Part shown: piece by piece, positions 33,437-41,841 of the stretch
Position numbering within the stretch: the first letter of the stretch is position 1
Layout of the letters: every line of letters begins with the position of its first letter
Assembly (NCBI GenBank): GCA_965276665.1
Contig: OZ255620.1
Coordinates: 2,170,001-2,234,000, forward strand
DNA: 64,000 nucleotides
Direction: 5' to 3'
Origin: CAWGJC01 sp965276665
GTDB taxonomy: Bacteria > Pseudomonadota > Alphaproteobacteria > Acetobacterales > Acetobacteraceae
Program-made: the position numbers and the translations under genes
Notes under the pieces: model-generated
What the model was told of the DNA's origin: nothing
The model's input: only the letters and a program-made list of their open reading frames with translations
The model's database searches: none

Positions 33437-34942
33437 ATGAGCGACGCCGAGCCGGCCTATGACCTCGCCATCATCGGCGGCGGCGTCAACGGCTGCGCCG
33501 TCGCGCGCGACGCGGCCGGGCGCGGGCTCTCGGTGCTGCTCATCGAGCAGAACGATCTGGCGGGGGCCACCTCCTCGGCCTCGACCAAGCTGATCCATGG
33601 CGGCGTGCGCTATCTCGAGCAGCGCGCGTTCCGCCTGGTGCGGGAATCGCTGGCCGAGCGCGAGGTGCTGCTGCGCTCCGCGCCGCACATCATCTGGCCG
33701 CTGCGCTTCGTGCTGCCGCATCATGCGGGGCTGCGCCCCTGGCCGGTGCTGCGCTTCGGCCTGTTCCTCTACGACCATCTCGGCGGCCGCCAGATCCTGC
33801 CGCCGACGCGCGTGCTCGATCTGCGCCAGGATGCGGCGGGCGCGCCGCTGCAATCGCGCTACGTGCGCGGCTTCGAATATTCCGATTGCTGGGTGGACGA
33901 TGCGCGGCTTGTCGCGCTCTCCGCCCGCGATGCGGCGGATCGCGGCGCGCGGATCCGCACCCGCACGCGCTGCATCGCCGCGCGCCGGCGCGGCGAGCAC
34001 TGGCTGCTCGGGCTCCGCCGCGAGGAGGGCGGCACGGAAAGCGCGGCGGCGCGCGTGCTGGTCAATGCCGGGGGCCCATGGGTGGGCGAGGTGGTGGGCG
34101 CCGTCGCCCGCCTCAACGCGCCCGCGCGCGTGCGCCTGGTGAAAGGCAGCCACATCGTGCTGCCGCGCCTCTACGAGCACGACCGCGCGTACGTTTTCCA
34201 GAACGCCGATCGCCGCATCTGCTTCGCGATCCCCTATGAGCGGGATTTCACCCTGGTCGGCACCACCGACGAGGATTTCCACGGCGACGCGTCCGAGGTG
34301 TCGATCTCGTCGGGCGAGATCGCCTATCTCTGCAATGCGATCGGCGAGTATTTCCGCCGGCGCGTGGCGCCTGGCGACGTGGTGTGGAGCTATGCCGGCG
34401 TGCGCCCGCTGCGCGATGACGGCGAGGACTCGGCGCAGGAGGCGACGCGCGATTACGAGATCGAGCTCGACGAGCGCGGACCGCCGCTGCTCTCGGTGTT
34501 CGGCGGCAAGCTCACCACCTCCCGCCGTCTCGCGGAGGCGGCGCTCGCCCGGCTGGCGCGGCATTTTCCCGGCATGCGGCCGGCCTGGACGGCAAGCGCC
34601 GCGCTGCCCGGCGGCGATTTCCCGTGGGACGGCGTGCCCGAGCTGATCGCCGAGCTGCGCGCGCGCTATCCGTTCCTCGACGCGCGGCGCGCGACGCGGC
34701 TGGTGCGCGCCTATGGCACGCGCGCGCCGGGGATGCTCGGCGATGCGTCGCACGAGGCCGATCTCGGGCGGGATTTCGGCGCCGGGCTCACCGTGCGCGA
34801 GGTCGATTACCTGGTGCGCACCGAATGGGCGCGCAGCGCGGAGGACGTGCTGTGGCGGCGCAGCAAGCTCGGCCTGCACATGACGCCGACCGAGCGCGCC
34901 GGGCTGCATCTATTTCTCGATACCTCCGCCGCCGTCTTCTGA
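33437..34942 (+). CDS. glpD: Glycerol-3-phosphate dehydrogenase (FAD)
   Basis: This is the 501-residue respiratory enzyme that oxidises sn-glycerol 3-phosphate to dihydroxyacetone phosphate and feeds electrons to quinone. It has the FAD-binding Rossmann motif LAIIGGGVNGCAVARDAAGR, then TSSASTKLIHGGVRYLE, both typical of GlpD, and a C-terminal domain ending in LWRRSKLGLHMTPTER. It is membrane-associated in other bacteria. It starts 21 bases after the M20 gene and is followed 13 bases later by glpK, so glycerol catabolism is encoded as a two-gene unit here without glpF or glpR. Confidence 0.93.
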   Translation: MSDAEPAYDLAIIGGGVNGCAVARDAAGRGLSVLLIEQNDLAGATSSASTKLIHGGVRYLEQRAFRLVRESLAEREVLLRSAPHIIWPLRFVLPHHAGLRPWPVLRFGLFLYDHLGGRQILPPTRVLDLRQDAAGAPLQSRYVRGFEYSDCWVDDARLVALSARDAADRGARIRTRTRCIAARRRGEHWLLGLRREEGGTESAAARVLVNAGGPWVGEVVGAVARLNAPARVRLVKGSHIVLPRLYEHDRAYVFQNADRRICFAIPYERDFTLVGTTDEDFHGDASEVSISSGEIAYLCNAIGEYFRRRVAPGDVVWSYAGVRPLRDDGEDSAQEATRDYEIELDERGPPLLSVFGGKLTTSRRLAEAALARLARHFPGMRPAWTASAALPGGDFPWDGVPELIAELRARYPFLDARRATRLVRAYGTRAPGMLGDASHEADLGRDFGAGLTVREVDYLVRTEWARSAEDVLWRRSKLGLHMTPTERAGLHLFLDTSAAVF

Positions 34943-34955
34943 TGGCAGCCTGCTG

Positions 34956-36437
34956 ATGTCCGGGCTGGTGCTGGCGCTCGATCAGGGCACCACCTCGACG
35001 CGCGCGATCGCCTTCCGCGCGCCGGATCTCACGCCGGTCGCGACGGCGCGGCGCGATCTCGCGCAGCATTATCCGGCATCGGGCTGGGTGGAGCACGAGC
35101 CCGAGGATATCTGGCGCGATTCCGCCGCCGTGCTGCACGAGGCGCTGGCGGCGGCGGCCGGCCGCGCGGCGGATGTCGCGGCGATCGGCATCACCAACCA
35201 GCGCGAGACGGTGCTGCTCTGGGACCGCAAGAGCGGCGCGCCGCTCGCCCGCGCGATCGTTTGGCAGGACCGTCGCACCAGTGCCGCCTGCGCCGCCCTC
35301 GCGAAGCACGCAGCGCTCGTCGCCGCGCGCACCGGGCTGCTGATCGATCCGTATTTCTGCGCGACCAAGATTGCCTATCTGCTCGACACGATCGCCGGCG
35401 CCCGCGTCCGCGCCGAGCGCGGCGAGCTCGCTTTCGGCACGGTCGATTGCTTCCTGCTCTGGCGGCTGACCGAGGGCCGCGTGCACGCGACCGATGCGAC
35501 GAATGCGAGCCGCACCCTGCTATTCGACATCCACAAGGGCGAATGGGATGACGAGCTGCTCGCGCTGTTCCGCATCCCCCGCTCTCTGCTGCCGGAGGTG
35601 CGCGATTGCGCCGGCGCGTTCGGCCGCACCGCGCTGCTCGGCGGCGACATTCCGATTTGCGGCATCGCCGGGGACCAGCAGGCGGCGACGGTCGGGCAGG
35701 CCTGCTTCGAGCCGGGCATGGTGAAGGCGACCTACGGCACCGGATGCTTCGTGCTGCTCAACACCGGCGCCACGCCGGTCGCCTCGCGCAACCGGCTGCT
35801 CACCACCATCGCCTATCAGCTCGATGGCAAGCGGACCTATGCGCTGGAAGGCGCGATCTTCGTCGCCGGCGCGGCGGTGCAATGGCTGCGCGACGGGCTC
35901 GGGATCATCACGGATGCCGCGCAGTCCGGGCGGCTCGCCGCCGAGGCCGACCCCGAGCAGAGCGTCGTGCTGGTGCCCGCCTTCACCGGGCTCGGCGCGC
36001 CGCATTGGGATGCCGAGGCGCGCGGCGCGCTGTTCGGCCTCACCCGCGCCACCGGCCCGGCCGAGCTCGCCCGCGCGGCGCTCGAGAGCGTCGTCTACCA
36101 GACCCGCGACCTGCTCGCCGCCATGCACACCGACGCCCCGCCGCGCGCCGGCACGGTGCTGCGCGTGGATGGCGGCATGGTCGCCTCGGACTGGACCATG
36201 CGGTTCCTCGCCGACATGCTCGACGCGCCGGTGGATCGTCCGACCGTGCTGGAAACCACGGCGCTGGGAGTCGCCTACCTCGCCGGCTACGCCGCCGGCG
36301 TGTGCGCCGCGCCGCAGGATTTCGCCGGACAATGGCGCCTCGACCGCCGCTTCACGCAGCGGATGAGCGAGACCGAGCGCACGCAGCGCTACGAACGGTG
36401 GCAGGACGCGGTGCGGCGGACCCGAAGCTCGGCCTGA
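34956..36437 (+). CDS. glpK: Glycerol kinase
   Basis: This 493-residue kinase phosphorylates glycerol to glycerol 3-phosphate. Family motifs are VLALDQGTTSTRAIAFRAPD at the N-terminus, GITNQRETVLLWDRKSG, IVWQDRRTS, GDQQAATVGQACFEPGMVKA, YGTGCFVLLNTG and LRVDGGMVASDWTMRFLADM. The length is normal and the FGGY fold appears complete. It is cotranscribed with glpD. A ClC channel gene converges on it from the right. The C-terminus is slightly shorter than E. coli GlpK. Confidence 0.94.
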   Translation: MSGLVLALDQGTTSTRAIAFRAPDLTPVATARRDLAQHYPASGWVEHEPEDIWRDSAAVLHEALAAAAGRAADVAAIGITNQRETVLLWDRKSGAPLARAIVWQDRRTSAACAALAKHAALVAARTGLLIDPYFCATKIAYLLDTIAGARVRAERGELAFGTVDCFLLWRLTEGRVHATDATNASRTLLFDIHKGEWDDELLALFRIPRSLLPEVRDCAGAFGRTALLGGDIPICGIAGDQQAATVGQACFEPGMVKATYGTGCFVLLNTGATPVASRNRLLTTIAYQLDGKRTYALEGAIFVAGAAVQWLRDGLGIITDAAQSGRLAAEADPEQSVVLVPAFTGLGAPHWDAEARGALFGLTRATGPAELARAALESVVYQTRDLLAAMHTDAPPRAGTVLRVDGGMVASDWTMRFLADMLDAPVDRPTVLETTALGVAYLAGYAAGVCAAPQDFAGQWRLDRRFTQRMSETERTQRYERWQDAVRRTRSSA

Positions 36438-36496
36438 CCCGTCCGCCGCCGGGAATGCCGGCATGCGGACGATCAAGCGCGGATTGCGGGGCGCGG

Positions 36497-38320
36497 TCAG
36501 GCCGTCTTCATTCCGCCTCGCCGAAAATAGGCGCGCCTCTCTCCCTCGGCGCGCGCCACGCCGGCCCTGACCTGCAGCAGATCCTTGCGCGTCAGGAGCC
36601 CAACGAGCTCTCCGGTCCGTGGCTCGATGACGGGAATGCGGCCCTGATCGGTGGCCAGCATCAGGTCGACCGCATGCGACACCACGTCCCCCGGATGGAC
36701 GACCGCCAGCGAGGCATCGGACACCCGGTCCCCCAGGGTCTCATCCTCATGCCCGCCCTCGATCTTCCAGCGCAGCGCGTCGGCGCGGGACACGAGCCCG
36801 ACGGGGCGGCGGGCGTCGTCCAGGACCGGATAGATGCGGTGGCGTCCGGCTTCCAGCGCGTCCACCGCTTGGCGGATCGGCAGGTCGCTCGGTAGGGTTT
36901 CGACGTCGCGGGCCATCACCTCGCCGACGCGGGTCAGCTCGTTGGGATCGACGCCGTATTCGCGGGTGATGTGCTGGCCGCGGCGCGCGATCTTCTCCGT
37001 CAGCATGGAGCGACGGAGCAGCAGCACGGTCACCGCGTAGGCGGCCACCGTCGCGGTCAGCAGCCCGGGGAGGATGGTGAAGTCACCGGTCAGCTCGACG
37101 GCGAACAGCGCCCCGGTGAGAGGGGCCCGCATGGTGCCGGCCAGCATCGCCGCCATGCCGAGCAGCGCCCAGAAACCCGGCGCGCCCGGCAGCGCCAGAC
37201 CGACCAGCCAACCCATCGCGCCGCCAAGGATCAGCAGCGGTGCCAGCACGCCGCCCGAGGTGCCCGAGGAGAGCGCGACCAGCCAGATCACCGCCTTCAC
37301 CACCAGGATGGCGAGCACCGCCCGCATGACGAGGTGGCGGCTCAGAAGGTCGCCGATCACATCGTAGCCGACGCCGAGCGCTCGCGGCTCGATCAGGCCG
37401 CCCAAGCCGACAACCAGGCCGCCCAGCATCGGCCACCACATCCAGTGGATCGGCAGATGTTCGAACAGGTCCTCGAGCGCATAGAGCAGCTTGGTCAGCA
37501 CGGTGGAGAGCAGCCCGGCCAGGATCCCGATCCCGGCGCAGGCGAGCATCGCCCAGGGCACCGCGGGCGCGCCGCCGGCGAACGGAAAGAGCGGGCCGGC
37601 CCCGAACAGCAGCGGGCGCCAGCAGATCGCCGCCACCGCGGCGGCGGCGACCGGGACGAAGCTCCTCGGCCGCCATTCGAACAGCAGCAGCTCCACCGCG
37701 AGCAGGACCGCGGCGACGGGGGTGCCGAAAATCCCGGTCATGCCGGACGCGGCGCCGGCCACCAGCAACGTCTTCCGCTCAGCGGCGCTCAGGTGGAAAA
37801 GCTGGGCGAACAGAGACCCGATGGCGCCTCCCGTCATGATGATCGGCCCCTCCGCGCCGAACGGGCCGCCGGTGCCGATGGAAACGGCGGACGAGATGGG
37901 CTTCAGCACCGCGACCTTGGGCGACATGCGGCTGCCGCCGATCAGGATGGCCTCGATGGCTTCGGGAATGCCGTGTCCGCGGATCTTCTCCGAGCCGAAG
38001 CGCGCCATCAGGCCGACGGCGAGCCCGCCCAGCACGGGGGCCGCGACCATCCAGGGTCCGCGGGTCGCCGCCGCCATCGAGCGGGCGGCGGTGTCGAACG
38101 CGCCGAACCAGACCAGATTGGTGACCAGCGCGATCAGCTTGACCAGGACCCAGGCCGCGAACGCGCCCCCCGTGCCGATCACGAGGGCCATGGCAGCGAG
38201 CAGCAGCAGCCGGGGATCAGCCCTGAAATCGGCCAAAGGGAAGCGGCCGGGGCGGCTGCCAGAGCGGCCGTCTGGAAGGCGGCCGGCAATCGGTCCAGGG
38301 TCTGCTTTGGTCTCGGCCAT
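36497..38320 (-). CDS. ClC-family chloride channel/transporter with CBS domains
   Basis: This 607-residue protein has a full ClC membrane domain followed by a C-terminal pair of CBS domains (ARDVETLPSDLPIRQAVDAL, DRVSDASLAVVHPGDVVSHA). The gating Glu lies in GPFGAEGPIIMTGG. The selectivity motif, GSGIP in E. coli ClcA, reads GHGIPEAIEAIL, with His for the pore Ser, so anion preference may differ. The SSGTSGGVLAPLLILGG stretch is also typical. It would move chloride or another anion across the inner membrane, probably controlled by nucleotide binding to the CBS pair. It is divergent from a MarR-family gene that may regulate it. Confidence 0.9.
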   Translation of the reverse strand: MAETKADPGPIAGRLPDGRSGSRPGRFPLADFRADPRLLLLAAMALVIGTGGAFAAWVLVKLIALVTNLVWFGAFDTAARSMAAATRGPWMVAAPVLGGLAVGLMARFGSEKIRGHGIPEAIEAILIGGSRMSPKVAVLKPISSAVSIGTGGPFGAEGPIIMTGGAIGSLFAQLFHLSAAERKTLLVAGAASGMTGIFGTPVAAVLLAVELLLFEWRPRSFVPVAAAAVAAICWRPLLFGAGPLFPFAGGAPAVPWAMLACAGIGILAGLLSTVLTKLLYALEDLFEHLPIHWMWWPMLGGLVVGLGGLIEPRALGVGYDVIGDLLSRHLVMRAVLAILVVKAVIWLVALSSGTSGGVLAPLLILGGAMGWLVGLALPGAPGFWALLGMAAMLAGTMRAPLTGALFAVELTGDFTILPGLLTATVAAYAVTVLLLRRSMLTEKIARRGQHITREYGVDPNELTRVGEVMARDVETLPSDLPIRQAVDALEAGRHRIYPVLDDARRPVGLVSRADALRWKIEGGHEDETLGDRVSDASLAVVHPGDVVSHAVDLMLATDQGRIPVIEPRTGELVGLLTRKDLLQVRAGVARAEGERRAYFRRGGMKTA

Positions 38321-38385
38321 GCCGCGCTCCTTATTGGTCCAGAGCGCTATATATGTCGTAGTGCGATATGATCCAGGAGAAGCGA
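38321..38385. promoter_or_regulatory. Divergent ClC-marR promoter region
   Basis: The 65-base region is much richer in A and T than its surroundings. Around 38349-38369 it reads CTATATATGTCGTAGTGCGATAT, with ATAT blocks in inverted order at both ends, a likely binding site for the divergent MarR protein and the promoters of both genes. The inner part is not symmetric, so the operator is only a candidate. Confidence 0.4.
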
Positions 38386-38835
38386 ATGACGGGCGGGAAA
38401 GCGGGCCGGCTCAGCCGGGAGCAGTACTCGGCGATCGCGGCGTTCCGCCACCAGCTGCGCCACTTCCTCTCCTTCAGCGAACGCGCGGCCGCCGCGGCGG
38501 GACTGCCCTCGCAGCAGCATCAGGCCTTGCTGGCGATCGCGGGCCATGCCGGGGCGGAGCCGCCGACGGTCGGCACGCTTGCCGAGCAGCTGATCATCGC
38601 GCCGCACACCGCCGCCGAGCTCGTGTCACGCATGGCCGCAGCCGGGCTGCTCACGAAGGCAAGCTCCAAGCAGGATCGCCGGCGGCTGGAGCTCACGCTC
38701 ACGAAAAAGGCGGCAATGCTCCTCGCCGGACTGACGGAGGCGCATCTTCGGGAGCTGGAGAACCTGCAGACGGCCCTGACCCGTGCGGCGGCGTCACGCA
38801 ACGATCAGAAAACAGCCGCGTCGTCCTCGCGCTAG
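38386..38835 (+). CDS. MarR-family transcriptional regulator
   Basis: This 149-residue winged-helix regulator has the typical helix, helix, wing layout: GTLAEQLIIAPHTAAELVSR as recognition helix region and GLLTKASSKQDRRRLELTLT as the wing. The ATG at 38386 has AGGAGA at a good distance; the ATG at 38368 also gives an open frame but without a site. It is divergent from the ClC gene and probably controls it and itself through the AT-rich stretch between them. The C-terminus is Ser/Thr/Ala-rich and probably disordered. Confidence 0.88.
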   Translation: MTGGKAGRLSREQYSAIAAFRHQLRHFLSFSERAAAAAGLPSQQHQALLAIAGHAGAEPPTVGTLAEQLIIAPHTAAELVSRMAAAGLLTKASSKQDRRRLELTLTKKAAMLLAGLTEAHLRELENLQTALTRAAASRNDQKTAASSSR

Positions 38836-39070
38836 AGCGAGACGCGAGCCGCGATGACGCGACCGAGCATCTCGGCGCAATGCTGCGCGACCTCGCGGAT
38901 CGCGCGATCGGGCAAAAGCGCTGGCTTGCTCCGTTCATCGGCCGGCTGTCCGGGACAGATCGAGGCGGACAGCACGATCGGCCGCGGCGCCCAGAACCTG
39001 CCGGGCGTCGCGCCGGCGAGATGGTGTAGGCTGATCCTCGTTCCGCAGCAGAAAGCAGGAGGATCATGCG

Positions 39071-39772
39071 ATGGATGCAGCCACCCTGACGCCGGCCGGC
39101 GAGCTGGCGCGCGACAATTCTCTCCGTTTTCCCAACGAGAGCGCCGAATACCGCGCCGCCCGCGCAGCGCTCCTCGCGGAGGAGATCGATCTGCGCCGGC
39201 ATATCGAGCGCGTCGCCGCGCAGCGCCGCGCCCTGCCGCCCGGCGGCGAGGTGACCGGAAGCTATCGTTTCCAGGGCGAGGAAGGGGTCACGGATTTCGC
39301 CGGCCTGTTCGGCGGCAAGCAGACGCTTGCCGTCTACAGCTACATGTTCGGCCCGGAGCGCGATCGGCCCTGTCCGATGTGCACCAACCTGCTCGGCGCC
39401 TGGGAGGGCAATGCGGACGATATCGGCCAGCGCATCTCGCTCGTCGTCGTCGCGCGCTCGCCGATCGAGCGGCTGACCGCCTGGAAGCAGGAGCGCGGCT
39501 GGCGCTGGCTGCGCCTCTACACCGATCTCGACGGCGCCTATTCGCGCGATTATTTCGGCCTGCTGCCGGACGGGTCGGAGAACCCGGCCTTCAACGTGTT
39601 CAGCCGCCACGACGGCACGATCCGCCATTTCTGGTCCGCCGAGATGACCGGCTCAACCGCCGATCCCGGGCAGGACCCGAGAGGCGCCCCGGACCCGGCG
39701 CCGCTCTGGATGGTGCTGGATTCGACGCCGGATGGCCGCGGCGGGGACTGGTATCCGAGCCTGGATTACTGA
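39071..39772 (+). CDS. DUF899 family thioredoxin-like protein
   Basis: This 233-residue protein is recognised as DUF899 by its N-terminal helical part, the stretch SYRFQGEEGVTDFAGLFGG and SYMFGPERDRPCPMCTNLLG. The CPMC motif sits where thioredoxin folds have their redox pair. The function of the family is not known; a redox role is likely. A possible purine-rich RBS (AGGAGGATC) lies at 39057-39065. Its end overlaps the convergent MBL-hydrolase gene by seven bases. The 235 bases upstream hold no recognisable gene. Confidence 0.82.
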   Translation: MDAATLTPAGELARDNSLRFPNESAEYRAARAALLAEEIDLRRHIERVAAQRRALPPGGEVTGSYRFQGEEGVTDFAGLFGGKQTLAVYSYMFGPERDRPCPMCTNLLGAWEGNADDIGQRISLVVVARSPIERLTAWKQERGWRWLRLYTDLDGAYSRDYFGLLPDGSENPAFNVFSRHDGTIRHFWSAEMTGSTADPGQDPRGAPDPAPLWMVLDSTPDGRGGDWYPSLDY

Positions 39773-40443
39773 GCGACCAGAAACGGGTTGCTCAGCCGCT
39801 CGGAGCCGATGGTCGAGGCCGGGCCGTGGCCGCAGATGAATTTCATCGCGTCCCCGAGCGGCAGCAGCTTCTCGCGGATCGCGGCGAGCAGCGCGTCCGG
39901 ATCGCCGTAGGGAAAATCCGTCCGCCCGACCGAGCCGCGGAACAGCACGTCGCCGACCAGCGCCAGGCCGGCCTCGCGGTCGACATAGACGAGCGAGCCC
40001 GGCGTGTGGCCGGGGCAGTGCAGGATGTCGAATTCCGCGCCGGCGATCTCGACATGCTCGCCTTCCGCGAGCCAGCGATCCGGCGTCACGTTGCGGGCGC
40101 CGGCGATGCCCCATTTCTCGCCCTGCTCCTCCAGCGCGTCGAGCAGGAAGCGGTCGCGCTCATCCGGCCCTTCGATCGGCACCGGCATGCCGTGCTGCGC
40201 CTCGAGCACGGATTTCAGCCCGGCCGCGCCGCTGGCATGATCGAGATGGCCATGCGTCAGCACGATCTTCTCGGCCCGCACGCCGAGCTCGTCGAGCGAT
40301 TCGCGCAGGCGCAGCACCTCGCCGCCCGGGTCGATGACGGCGCCGCGCATCGTCGCCTCGTCCCACAGGATCGTGCAATTCTGCTGGAATTCGGTCACCG
40401 GCACGATGGCGCCGCGCGGCCGGCGCAAAGGCGCCGAGCTCAC
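39766..40443 (-). CDS. MBL-fold metallo-hydrolase (glyoxalase II-like)
   Basis: This 225-residue metallo-beta-lactamase-fold hydrolase has the metal-binding motif LTHGHLDHASGAAGLK, further ligands in HCPGHTPGSL and GDVLFRGSVGRTDF, and the terminal FICGHGPASTIG. It belongs to the YcbL/GloB-like group that hydrolyses thioesters or small esters. Its start overlaps the stop of the aminotransferase upstream by four bases, so it is the last gene of a four-gene unit (protease, dipeptidase, aminotransferase, hydrolase). The substrate is unknown. Confidence 0.87.
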   Translation of the reverse strand: MSSAPLRRPRGAIVPVTEFQQNCTILWDEATMRGAVIDPGGEVLRLRESLDELGVRAEKIVLTHGHLDHASGAAGLKSVLEAQHGMPVPIEGPDERDRFLLDALEEQGEKWGIAGARNVTPDRWLAEGEHVEIAGAEFDILHCPGHTPGSLVYVDREAGLALVGDVLFRGSVGRTDFPYGDPDALLAAIREKLLPLGDAMKFICGHGPASTIGSERLSNPFLVAQ

Positions 40444-41828
40444 CGCGGCAGCTCGGCTTCGTGCCGCAGCATGCGGAGCGATTCGCGGAACGCCGCGACG
40501 GTATCGGCGATCTCGGCCTCGCCATGGGTCGCGGACAGAAAACCGCCGATACGGCCGTTCACGTCGACGCCGTTCACCAGCAGCGCGAGGCGGAGCTTCC
40601 AGACCAGCGTCTCCGGCATCGTCTTCAGCTCGCCGAACGGGATCGCGTAGGGGTCGAACCCGCCGCCGATGTCGCGGCCCTTCGGGTTCATGAACAGGTG
40701 AAACCCCGACGAGGAGCCGTACACCGCCCAGCCGACGCGCTCTTCCGCCAGCACGGCGTTGAGGGCATCGCGCAGCGCCGCGGCGGCCTTGTCGGCGCGT
40801 GCATTGGCGTCGCCCTCGGCGATCACCGTTAGCGCCGCAGTGCCGGCGGCCGCCGAGACCGGGTTCGCGTTGAACGTGCCGTTATGCGCGATCTTCTCCC
40901 GCCCCGCCGCGCGCATCGCGGCGAAATCCAGCAGATCGAGCAGATCCCGCCGTCCCGCGACCGCGGCCCCCGGCAGGCCGCCGGCCAGGATCTTCGCGAA
41001 GCTCGAGAGATCCGGCATGACGCCAAACGCCTGCTGCGCGCCGCCGGGCGAGGTGCGGAACCCGGTCACCACCTCGTCGAAAATCAGCAGCACGCCATGC
41101 GCGGCGGTCAGCCGGCGCAGCTCGTGGAGGAATTCGGGGCGCAGCGGCACCTGGCCGAAGCTCGACCCGGTGGGCTCGAGGATGATCGCCGCGATGTCGG
41201 TCTCGGTCTCTAGCGCATGCTTGACCTGCGCGGTGTCGCCCGGGTCGACGAGGATCGTGCGCGCGGCGATGCCGGCGAGCACGCCCGGCGTCGGCGTGCC
41301 GTCGAAATGGTTGGAATAGCCGGCCGCCATGTGGTCGTGCCAGCCGTGGAAATGCCCGCGGAAGCGCAGCACAGTCTCCCGCCCGGTCGCCGCGCGTGCG
41401 ATGCGGAGCGCCATCAAGGTCGCCTCGGTCCCCGACGAGGTGAAGCGGATTTTTTCCGCCGCCGGCACCAGCCGCTTGACCGCCCGCGCCCAGGCGATCT
41501 CGGCCGGGTGGCTGGCGCCGAATTGCGTGCCTGAGTCGAAGGCTTCGGCGACCGCCGCGGCGACTTTCGGATCGCGATGGCCGAGCAGCAGCGCGCCATG
41601 GCCGCCGAAAAAATCGACATAGGCGTTGCCGTCGACATCCCATTTCCGCGGCCCCTGGGCGCGCGCGATGTAGACGCCGTACGGGTCGAGCTGGCGCGCA
41701 TCATGGGTGATGCCGCTCGGCAGCAAGGTCGCCGCCTCCTCGGCCAGCGCGGCGGAGGCTTGCGTGCGCTCGCGATAGGCGGCGACGATGCGGGAATTCG
41801 TCCGGTTTTCCTCGGCGACGACGTTCAT
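40440..41828 (-). CDS. Class III aminotransferase, glutamate-1-semialdehyde aminomutase-like
   Basis: This 462-residue class III PLP enzyme has FTSSGTEATLMALRIARAAT, FRGHFHGWHDHMAAGYS, LIFDEVVTGFRTSPGGAQQA and the PLP lysine in FAKILAGGLPGAAVAGR. The HGWHD motif and overall arrangement are closest to HemL-like enzymes, but in this context an aminotransferase or aminomutase for a non-canonical substrate is more likely than haem synthesis. It lies 13 bases downstream of the M20 dipeptidase and overlaps the MBL hydrolase. Together they could break down an amide or dipeptide and its amino acid product. Confidence 0.8.
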   Translation of the reverse strand: MNVVAEENRTNSRIVAAYRERTQASAALAEEAATLLPSGITHDARQLDPYGVYIARAQGPRKWDVDGNAYVDFFGGHGALLLGHRDPKVAAAVAEAFDSGTQFGASHPAEIAWARAVKRLVPAAEKIRFTSSGTEATLMALRIARAATGRETVLRFRGHFHGWHDHMAAGYSNHFDGTPTPGVLAGIAARTILVDPGDTAQVKHALETETDIAAIILEPTGSSFGQVPLRPEFLHELRRLTAAHGVLLIFDEVVTGFRTSPGGAQQAFGVMPDLSSFAKILAGGLPGAAVAGRRDLLDLLDFAAMRAAGREKIAHNGTFNANPVSAAAGTAALTVIAEGDANARADKAAAALRDALNAVLAEERVGWAVYGSSSGFHLFMNPKGRDIGGGFDPYAIPFGELKTMPETLVWKLRLALLVNGVDVNGRIGGFLSATHGEAEIADTVAAFRESLRMLRHEAELPR

Positions 41829-41841
41829 CTCTTGCTGTCCC

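Noticed and set aside
38836..39070. Minus-strand frame that reads somewhat like a protein end (APRPIVLSASICPGQPADER)
   Set aside because: It could be the C-terminus of an eroded gene, but no family is identifiable and no start exists, so it is not listed as a gene.
40440..41828. hemL for tetrapyrrole synthesis
   Set aside because: The protein resembles HemL, but it lies in an operon with a protease, a dipeptidase and an MBL hydrolase and there are no other haem genes, so no symbol was given.
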